From: DATARH01 sp963847345
GTDB lineage: Bacteria > Pseudomonadota > Alphaproteobacteria > ATCC43930 > CGMCC-115725
Assembly: GCA_963847345.1 (NCBI GenBank)
Contig: CAWJZU010000015.1
Span: forward strand, 124,001 to 188,000
Reading direction: 5' to 3'
Length of the DNA: 64,000 nt
Part shown: one piece after another, positions 58,008 to 64,000 of the stretch
How the letters are laid out: each line of letters begins with the position of its first letter
Numbering within the stretch: position 1 is the first letter of the stretch
The notes under the pieces: model-generated
Seen by the model: only the letters and a program-made list of their open reading frames with translations
What the model was told of the DNA's origin: nothing
The model's database searches: none
Translations under genes and position numbers: made by a program

Positions 58008-58538
58008 CTCGGATGTCGACGTCGTCGGATTTATGGTGAAAGCATTAACATATTTTTAAAAGTTCGTTCTCCATCCTTGAAGGCCTCGTTCGGTGAAATG
58101 TCTTGTCCTGCGCAATTAAGTGGGCGAAAGACCATGGTTTGAGAGTTCGCATTGGGTTATCTTTTTTGCCTTCTGCCCTAGCTGCCATTTCCGAGGGGCT
58201 GGCGGCATCGCGCCCCCGAGGGTCGGCTACTGCCTAAACGGCATTGGGATCGTCAAAATCCAGTACCCAGTTTGACCCTGTTTGGTCCACCAAGAATTCA
58301 AATACTTTAGAGGCGATCCCGGGTCGACACAATAGCGCCAACTAGCGTCAGGCCCAGGGCGCGAGCTCAAGTAGCAGGCCAGGGCGGCGGAGCGAGGCCC
58401 GGCTTGCTCATGCTTTATTAAGGACCAGTTCCGATAATCGCGCGATCTTGACCCGCAACCAGGACTGGCGGGAGCGGCCGCCGTGCGGATGCATTTGACC
58501 CGCCCGCGCGCCGCTTCGGCCGGCGGTAATGGCGCCGG
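58008..58538. other. Intergenic region between GT25 and cpaA
   Basis: 531 bases. 58008-58200 is AT-rich, no gene seen; it may hold the GT25 promoter (AT-rich run TTTAAAAATAT on the minus strand near 58050). 58260-58280 is the right direct repeat. I looked for a small Flp pilin frame ahead of cpaA and found none. Confidence 0.45.
58260..58280 (+). repeat. Direct repeat, right copy
   Basis: CCAGTACCCAGTTTGACCCTG, the partner of 56868, same orientation, 1.39 kb apart. Confidence 0.55.
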
Positions 58539-59045
58539 ATGACATTGCACTCCCTTGCTCTGAGTATTTTTGCGGCCGTGATGGCGGTCGCCGCGTTCGA
58601 GGATTTCCGGCGGCTGAAGATCCCGAACCTGCTGCCGCTGCTGCTTTGCGCCGCCTGGCCGCTTTATGTCGCGGCGCCGCCGAACCCCGGCGGCCAAGTC
58701 AGCTTTGTGCTCGGCGCGCTCGGCTGCGCCATAGCGATTTTTCTCGCCGGCGCGGCCCTGTTCGCGCGAGGTTGGCTCGGCGGCGGCGACGTCAAGCTGC
58801 TGAGCGCCGCGACCTTATGGGCCGGCGCGCCGCAAACCTTCGGGCTGCTGGTCACGACCGGGGTTCTCGGGGGCGTGCTGGCCATGATCCTGCTGAGCCC
58901 GTTCGGCAAATACGCGTTGGCCGCCCGCTCCCTGCTCGGTCAGACGATGGTCGCCGAAACGCCGGCCTCGGAGGCTGCGGTGCCCTACGGGGTCGCCATC
59001 GCCGGGGCAGGGGTGATCATTGTCGTGTCGCCTCACATCGGCTGA
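58539..59045 (+). CDS. cpaA: Prepilin peptidase CpaA
   Basis: 168 residues, A24 family aspartic peptidase of the Tad/Flp system; it cuts Flp pilin leaders. About six membrane helices. The two active Asp are in AAFEDFRRLKIPN (near residue 22) and in GWLGGGDVKLLSA (near 83). No methyltransferase half is present, as is usual for CpaA. It is the first gene of cpaA-cpaB-cpaC-cpaD-cpaE-cpaF. Confidence 0.93.
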   Translation: MTLHSLALSIFAAVMAVAAFEDFRRLKIPNLLPLLLCAAWPLYVAAPPNPGGQVSFVLGALGCAIAIFLAGAALFARGWLGGGDVKLLSAATLWAGAPQTFGLLVTTGVLGGVLAMILLSPFGKYALAARSLLGQTMVAETPASEAAVPYGVAIAGAGVIIVVSPHIG

Positions 59046-59054
59046 GGCAAGTCG

Positions 59055-60038
59055 ATGCGCGCCCGTAGTATCCTCCTCCTGACTCTCGCAATCGTCCTGG
59101 CCGCCGGCACCGCTTGGCTCGCCCAAAAATGGCTCACCGCGCAACGCACTGCGCTGATGGCCCAATCGGACCAGATGACGCCGCCGAAGCCCCTTCGCTC
59201 GGTTCTGATCGCGCGCACTGCGCTGAGCCGCGGGCGGATCCTGCGCCCGGAGGAGCTGATCTGGCAGATCTGGCCCGACGGCGCGCTGGACAAGAATTAC
59301 ATCGAGCTGGGCGGGCCGCGCGACCCTGACTCGTTCGCCGGCTGGGTTGTCAAGAACCCGATCGCCGCCGGCGACCCGATCACCGAGGAAAAGATCATCG
59401 CGCCGGGCGATCGCGGATTTCTGGCTGCGGTGCTGACGCCCGGAATGCGGGCGATCTCGCTGCTGGTGACGGTCACCTCCGGGATTTCCGGGTTCATCTT
59501 TCCTGGGGACAGGGTCGATCTCGTGCTCAGCTATCCGGTGCCGTCCCCGGCCGGTTCGAAATCCGATGAGGGTGGAAAGGACTACGAGCACAAGGCGTCG
59601 CAGACCGTGCTGCGGGACGTGCGTGTGATCGGGATCGATCAGCGGCTTGACGGCAAAGCCGGCGAAGCCGTCGTCGCGCAGACCGCAACGCTTGAGGTCA
59701 CACCGAAGCAGGGCGAGATCATCGCGCTGGCCGGCGAGATCGGCAAGGTAGCGTTGACGCTGCGCAGCCTCGTCCCGGCACCCCAGGAGGGCGACGAAGG
59801 TCCCGAACGCCCCGCCGATTTGCGGCTGGCCGAGGCGGCGAGCGTCACGGTCGACAGCGACATCAGCCCGCTCCTGCCGAAGATCGCGGTGGTACAGCCG
59901 GCTCCGGGAGCGGATTTCGGGGGTCCGAGCGCGGAGGACCACAAGCGAATCGATCCCGGACCGGTAACCATCTTGCGCGGCAAGTCAAACAAAACGGAAA
60001 GTTCTGGCACAACTTCTCCGATAGAAAAGGGGTCGTGA
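59055..60038 (+). CDS. cpaB: Flp pilus assembly protein CpaB
   Basis: 327 residues. N-terminal membrane helix (ILLLTLAIVLAAGTAWLA), then an SAF domain (SVLIARTALSRGRILRPEELIWQ and VVKNPIAAGDPITEEKII), and the RcpC/CpaB core (MRAISLLVTVTSGISGFIFPGDRVDLVLSY). It sits in the periplasm and supports the secretin. The stop overlaps the cpaC start. The acidic/Pro-rich C-terminus is variable in the family. Confidence 0.92.
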   Translation: MRARSILLLTLAIVLAAGTAWLAQKWLTAQRTALMAQSDQMTPPKPLRSVLIARTALSRGRILRPEELIWQIWPDGALDKNYIELGGPRDPDSFAGWVVKNPIAAGDPITEEKIIAPGDRGFLAAVLTPGMRAISLLVTVTSGISGFIFPGDRVDLVLSYPVPSPAGSKSDEGGKDYEHKASQTVLRDVRVIGIDQRLDGKAGEAVVAQTATLEVTPKQGEIIALAGEIGKVALTLRSLVPAPQEGDEGPERPADLRLAEAASVTVDSDISPLLPKIAVVQPAPGADFGGPSAEDHKRIDPGPVTILRGKSNKTESSGTTSPIEKGS

Positions 60039-61510
60039 TGCGCGACTTTGTGGTGATGGCCCTGGCGACGTGCGTCCTGATATCGAGCGCTGCGCTGGCT
60101 GACGAACCGCTGCCGGTCGGCGCGCCAAGCGGAGCGATCACGGTCGGGCCGCCACGACCCGCCGCGTCGGCGCCGGTTCGGTCTGCCGAGCCTCCAACGG
60201 CCGGTGCGCGGCTGGTCCCACCGGCCGGCTCGCCCATCGTCCTTGAAGCCGGAAAGGGAACGCTGATCCGCCTGCCGCGCGCGGCGGGCACGGTGTTTGT
60301 CGCCAACCCCGACGTCGCCGATGTGCAGGTCAAGTCGCCGTCGCTGATCTATGTCACGGCGAAAGCGCCGGGACAGACCGCGCTCTATGCGGTGGATGCC
60401 GAGGACCGCGTGCTGCTCAACGCGCCAGTCCGCGTCGAGCACGATTTGTCGCGGCTGCGGCAATCGATCCACGCGCTTGCGCCGGGCCAGAACGTCACGA
60501 TCAATTCGGTCGACAACTCTCTCGTGCTGGGCGGCACCGTATCGACAGCCGGCGAGGCCGCGACGGTCAGTGGTCTGGCCAGCGCCATCGCCAAGGAGAC
60601 GAAGGGCACGGTGTCAAACCGGATGGCGGTGGCAACGCCAAATCAGGTGAATATCCGGGTCAAGGTGGCCGAGGTGAACCGCGAGGTCCTGAAGGCGCTC
60701 GGCGTAAATTGGGACAAACTCCGCGGGCGCATTACCTTCCACACCAACAACCCTGTTACCGACAACATAATCACCGCCCGGAACACGATCGGCTTCCTCA
60801 TCGGCGGGGGCAACGCGGAGATGCTGGCGACGCTCGACGCGCTTGCGCAGGAGAATTTGTTGACCACGCTCGCCGAGCCGAATTTGACCGCTACCAACGG
60901 ACAACCGGCGGCTTTCCTGGCCGGCGGCGAATTCCCGGTGCCGGTCGCCTCGAACACAACAAACGGCTTTCCGACGACGACGATCGAGTTCAAACCGTTC
61001 GGCGTGGGGCTCGACGTCACCCCGACGATCATCGACTCGGAGCATTTGGTTCTGAAAATCCGCTCGCAGGTGAGCGAGCTGAGCACAGAAGGCGCGATTG
61101 CTCTACCAGGAAGCGAGACGCTAATTCCCGCACTGACCGTGCGCCGCACCGAGACGACCGTCGAACTCGGTAGCGGCCAGAGCTTCGTCCTCGGAGGCCT
61201 GCTGCAGGACAGGGTGCTGCAGAACATATCGAAGATCCCGTGGCTCGGCGACATCCCGGTTCTCGGTCAGCTATTCCGCTCGGAGCGGTTCAAACGGAAC
61301 GAGACCGAACTCGTCATCATCGTCACCCCGTATCTCGTCAAGCCGGCCGATCAACGGCTGGCGACCCCTGTGGACGGGTTCCGCGCACCACACGACGCGC
61401 AGCGCGTCATCGACGCCGGCGTCTATCGCCAAGGCCTGCCCGCGCCGTCCGGCATCGTCGCCGCTCCCGGTCCGGCTTCGGTCGGTCCGATCGGATTTCG
61501 GCTTGATTAG
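60038..61510 (+). CDS. cpaC: Tad secretin CpaC
   Basis: 490 residues from ATG 60038 (GTG 60035 is possible; AAAAGGGG upstream). Signal peptide about 1-22, then the N0-like domain GTVFVANPDVADVQVKSPSLIYVTAKAPGQTALYAVD, a BON-like part, and the secretin core (VNIRVKVAEVNREVLKALGVNW, LLTTLAEPNLTATNGQPAAFLAGGEFPVP, VGLDVTPTIIDS, LGSGQSFVLGGLLQD, IPWLGDIPVLGQLFRSE). It forms the outer-membrane pore for the pilus. No lipobox, so a pilotin such as CpaD is probably needed. Confidence 0.95.
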   Translation: MRDFVVMALATCVLISSAALADEPLPVGAPSGAITVGPPRPAASAPVRSAEPPTAGARLVPPAGSPIVLEAGKGTLIRLPRAAGTVFVANPDVADVQVKSPSLIYVTAKAPGQTALYAVDAEDRVLLNAPVRVEHDLSRLRQSIHALAPGQNVTINSVDNSLVLGGTVSTAGEAATVSGLASAIAKETKGTVSNRMAVATPNQVNIRVKVAEVNREVLKALGVNWDKLRGRITFHTNNPVTDNIITARNTIGFLIGGGNAEMLATLDALAQENLLTTLAEPNLTATNGQPAAFLAGGEFPVPVASNTTNGFPTTTIEFKPFGVGLDVTPTIIDSEHLVLKIRSQVSELSTEGAIALPGSETLIPALTVRRTETTVELGSGQSFVLGGLLQDRVLQNISKIPWLGDIPVLGQLFRSERFKRNETELVIIVTPYLVKPADQRLATPVDGFRAPHDAQRVIDAGVYRQGLPAPSGIVAAPGPASVGPIGFRLD

Positions 61511-61522
61511 CGGAGGCGCGTG

Positions 61523-62236
61523 ATGACCTCTTTCCGCCACGCCCTCTCGCTCACCGCCGCCTTGGCCGCATCGGCATTGCCAGCGTGCATTCCGCTTCCC
61601 GCCGACTACACCGAAAGCGAATGGTCGAAGACGGTGCGGGTCGACCCCGCGCCGGCGCAACTCGCCGTCCGCTTCGCGCCGGGGTCCAGCCGTATCCTGC
61701 CGCGCGATCTGGCGCGGCTGCGCGCGATCGCGGCGAGCGGCGGGATCGTACCGTCCGATCGAGTTGTCGTCGCTGTCGCCGGGCCGCCTTCGGTTGCCGC
61801 GGCGCGCTTCGACGCGGTTGCTGCTTCGTTGCTGCCCTACGGCATCGTCCCGAGCCCCGCGCCGGGTCTTGGCTTATCCGCCGACGCGGCCGTGATCCGG
61901 CGCGAACGCTACCTAGTCGCGCTGCCGCCGTGTCCCGATTGGAGCAAGCCGGCCGCCGGCGCGGGCGATTTCACAAACACCGCTTCCAGCAATTTCGGCT
62001 GCGCCACCACGGTCAATCGCGGCCTAACGGTGGCTCAGCCGGCCGATTTGGCGGCGCCGCGTCCGGTTGGGTTGGCGGCCGGCCAGCCCGCGGCGGCCGC
62101 AGTCGACCGGTACCTGACCGATAAGGTCGTCCTGCCCGCGGCGGCAAACATCGGACCGATCGCGGCGGCCCCTGCCGTTCTACTGCCGGCCGCCCCCGCC
62201 GAAGCCGGCTCCGGCGGCGCCGGCGCGCAGCCATGA
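61523..62236 (+). CDS. cpaD: Tad pilus lipoprotein CpaD
   Basis: 237 residues from ATG 61523, with GGAGG ahead; GTG 61520 is open too. The lipobox ASALPAC puts the lipid Cys at 22. The CpaD-type periplasmic domain includes LAVRFAPGSSRILPRDLARLRAIA, VVVAVAGPPSVAAARFDAV, CPDWSKPA and FGCATTVNRGLTVAQPADL. It likely aids secretin insertion. The Ala/Pro-rich end is of low complexity. It overlaps cpaE by four bases (ATGA). Confidence 0.88.
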   Translation: MTSFRHALSLTAALAASALPACIPLPADYTESEWSKTVRVDPAPAQLAVRFAPGSSRILPRDLARLRAIAASGGIVPSDRVVVAVAGPPSVAAARFDAVAASLLPYGIVPSPAPGLGLSADAAVIRRERYLVALPPCPDWSKPAAGAGDFTNTASSNFGCATTVNRGLTVAQPADLAAPRPVGLAAGQPAAAAVDRYLTDKVVLPAAANIGPIAAAPAVLLPAAPAEAGSGGAGAQP

Positions 62237-63441
62237 CAGCAGCAACGGCCGCGACCGCTCCAGCCGACACGATCACGCCCGCTCGCGCCGGGGTCTTGGC
62301 GGTCCTGCCGGATCAGCAGACGCTCGATCGCATCCGCGACATGTTCCAGGACCTGCAGATCGGCGACGAACTGCAGCTCGAACCGACCTTCGACGCTGCC
62401 CTTGGACGAATACGCGAGGGCGCCGCGCCGCGCGTTCTGCTGATCGACCTGTCCGCTTCGCCGGCGCCGTTCGCCGTGCTCGGCACCGCGCGAATGGCCG
62501 GGGGCGCCGCGCTGAAAATCGTGGCCCTGGGAACGGTCAACGATGTCGGTCTGTACCGGGACCTGATCGCCGCCGGCGCCTCCGATTATCTGGTTAAGCC
62601 GGTCAGCCGCGAGGCGCTCGCTTCGGCTCTCGACCGCGACGACGGCGCGAAGGGGGCGGCGGGAGGCTGGCTTGGGCAAATTATCGCTTTTGTCGGCAGT
62701 CGCGGCGGGGTCGGAACGACAACGGCGGCGGTCGCCTGCGCCTGGATCCTCGCGCAACAGCAAGAAGCGCCGACGGTCCTACTCGATCTCGATCTGCATT
62801 TCGGCACGGTTGCGCTGAAGCTCGACGTCGAGCCGGGCAATGGCCTGTGCGAGGCGTTGGAGCAGCCCTCGCGCATCGATGCGCTGTTTGTCGACCGCGC
62901 TACGGTCAAAATCAACGAGAAGCTGCGAGTCCTAGCGGCGGAGGCATCGGTCGCCGAGACGCTGATTGTCGATGCCGGTGCGATCGACGCGCTGATCTAC
63001 GAGCTGCATCGGAAATTCGCCTGGGTTGTCGTCGATCTGCCGCGCTGGGTGACCCCGACGCAGCGCGTCGTTCTCGGCGCCGCCAACCATGTCGTCATCG
63101 TCTGCGAGCGCAGTTTGGACGGGTTGCGCGATACGGTCCGCCTGCAAGCCTTCCTGCGCGAGCACGCGCCGCAGTGCCAGGTCGTGCTGGTCGACTCGGG
63201 CGCCGCCGCCGAGCGCGCCGGGATCGGCAAGGCCGAGTTCGAAAAAGCGGTCGGCAAGCCGTTCGACGCCACGCTGTCGCATGACGTGAAATCGGCCGCC
63301 GCTGCGACCAACGCCGGCCAGCCCGTTTCGCTCGCCGCGCCGCGCAGCGCGCTCGCGCGTGACGCCGAACGGATCGCCGCCGCCTTGCGCGGCCCCGGCG
63401 CGCGGCAAAAACGCAAGATCTTCGGCTTGACGATCGGCTAA
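62233..63441 (+). CDS. cpaE: Tad pilus ATPase CpaE
   Basis: 402 residues. A receiver-like N-domain (PARAGVLAVLPDQQTL..., LLIDLSASPAPFAVL, SDYLVKPVSREAL) is followed by a MinD/ParA-like domain: IIAFVGSRGGVGTTTAAVACAW, VLLDLDLHFGTVALKLD, FAWVVVDLPRWVTPTQ. The deviant Walker A is RGGVGTTT rather than KGGVGKT: both Lys are replaced, as in other CpaE proteins. CpaE localises the pilus machinery to the pole. Starts in the ATGA overlap with cpaD. Confidence 0.92.
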   Translation: MTAATAATAPADTITPARAGVLAVLPDQQTLDRIRDMFQDLQIGDELQLEPTFDAALGRIREGAAPRVLLIDLSASPAPFAVLGTARMAGGAALKIVALGTVNDVGLYRDLIAAGASDYLVKPVSREALASALDRDDGAKGAAGGWLGQIIAFVGSRGGVGTTTAAVACAWILAQQQEAPTVLLDLDLHFGTVALKLDVEPGNGLCEALEQPSRIDALFVDRATVKINEKLRVLAAEASVAETLIVDAGAIDALIYELHRKFAWVVVDLPRWVTPTQRVVLGAANHVVIVCERSLDGLRDTVRLQAFLREHAPQCQVVLVDSGAAAERAGIGKAEFEKAVGKPFDATLSHDVKSAAAATNAGQPVSLAAPRSALARDAERIAAALRGPGARQKRKIFGLTIG

Positions 63442-63459
63442 TCGAAGGTACCGAACGCG

Positions 63460-64000
63460 ATGGTGGCGATGTTTGGGCGAACGCGCCCGGAGGGCGGGCT
63501 GGAGGCGCGCATCGCCGGGTTGTCCGGGCGTCAGGCGACGCTCGACGGGAGCGGCGAGCCTCGCCAGAAGCGGCCGGTGGAGAGACCCGCCACGCCCTCG
63601 CCGGCCAAGGAAATCTTGTCGATCGAGGACGGGTTGGCGCGGGCGCGCGACGAACTTACCGCGCGCCTTGAGGCAGAGATCCGCCCGGAACGGCGGGCGC
63701 TACTAAGCCGCGGCGACCTGGCCAATATGGTCGAGGCGGCGGTGCAGGCCTATTGGGTCCGGCATGCGATCGACGCCGGCGGCGGGGCGCGGCGCGATCT
63801 CGTCGCCGAGATCATGCAGCGCCTCGCGGCTCCGGGCGACGGCGAGGGGGAAACGCGACGGGGGGCGCACAGAGCGGCCGTCGAGGCGGCGAAGGCGCAG
63901 ATTCAACCGCTGATCCTCGAACACATGGATATTGCGGCGGCGGCCGAAATGCCGCGTCCGGCCTTCGAGACGCAGCTGGCCGGCTGGGTCCAGGAACTGC
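63460..64000 (+). CDS. cpaF: Tad secretion ATPase CpaF (5' part; cut by the window end)
   Basis: Only 180 residues are in the window. MVAMFGRTRP start (63460 or 63469), a Pro/Glu-rich linker, then the N-terminal helical domain (ARARDELTARLEAEI, LVEAAVQAYWVR-type region, LVAEIMQRLAAP...) that precedes the VirB11-like ATPase domain. The Walker A is beyond the edge. Its place after cpaE makes CpaF the clear choice, even though the ATPase core is not seen. Confidence 0.8.
   Translation, partial: MVAMFGRTRPEGGLEARIAGLSGRQATLDGSGEPRQKRPVERPATPSPAKEILSIEDGLARARDELTARLEAEIRPERRALLSRGDLANMVEAAVQAYWVRHAIDAGGGARRDLVAEIMQRLAAPGDGEGETRRGAHRAAVEAAKAQIQPLILEHMDIAAAAEMPRPAFETQLAGWVQEL

Noticed and set aside
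58300..58538. Flp pilin ahead of cpaA
   Set aside because: No short frame with a prepilin leader and hydrophobic helix was found.

Overview
The window looks like chromosomal DNA from a GC-rich alphaproteobacterium. The grounds are the gene order rnd-kdsD-lptC-lptA-lptB-rpoN-hpf-ptsN, a cox operon that carries ctaB, cox11, DUF983 and SURF1, a homospermidine synthase, a CpaA-F (Tad) pilus operon and strong GC bias at third positions. A Rhodospirillales-like lineage is my guess; nothing in the window fixes the order.

Layout. 1-9.7 kb: a cut-off FAD flavoprotein and a broken ppiD-type foldase on the minus strand; tpiA, secG and pyrG on plus; an SDR; rplM-rpsI behind a clear promoter; a frameshifted acyl-CoA dehydrogenase. 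9.8-18 kb: tRNA-Leu(CAG), DoxX, then the envelope/nitrogen cluster (RNase D-like, KdsD, LptC, LptA, LptB, sigma-54, HPF, PtsN). 18-23 kb: methyltransferase, OmpA-like protein, DUF1330, a proline-rich exported protein and a GDP-mannose 4,6-dehydratase-like enzyme. 23-28 kb: nadA-nadC behind two copies of a candidate operator, a CoA-transferase and homospermidine synthase. 28-35.5 kb: an S41 protease homologue without its catalytic residues, a GST, a deleted quinone oxidoreductase remnant, clpB, an SDR and an EEP-family protein. 35.5-44 kb: a toxin remnant, the cytochrome c oxidase operon (minus) and tldD. 44-53 kb: a heavily broken GT39-like gene, an exported glycoside hydrolase and a polyamine-type ABC transporter. 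53-57 kb: an aminotransferase, nitroreductase, cupin and RidA. 57-58.5 kb: an AT-richer glycosyltransferase-25 islet between direct repeats. 58.5-64 kb: cpaA-cpaF, running off the end.

Two themes stand out. First, about a dozen conserved genes are split by single-base frame changes, including ones normally intact (lptB, nadC, clpB tail, SURF1). Uncorrected indels in the assembly are the simplest reading, but the 44-52 kb stretch (five of six genes broken, one many times) could be true decay. Second, short inverted-repeat elements sit between many genes, one at a deletion junction.

I found no CRISPR array, prophage, transposase or recognisable defence system, and no convincing wholly new system. 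The most interesting leads are the catalytically dead S41 homologue, the paired nadA operators, the repeat-flanked glycosyltransferase islet and the lptB start problem.
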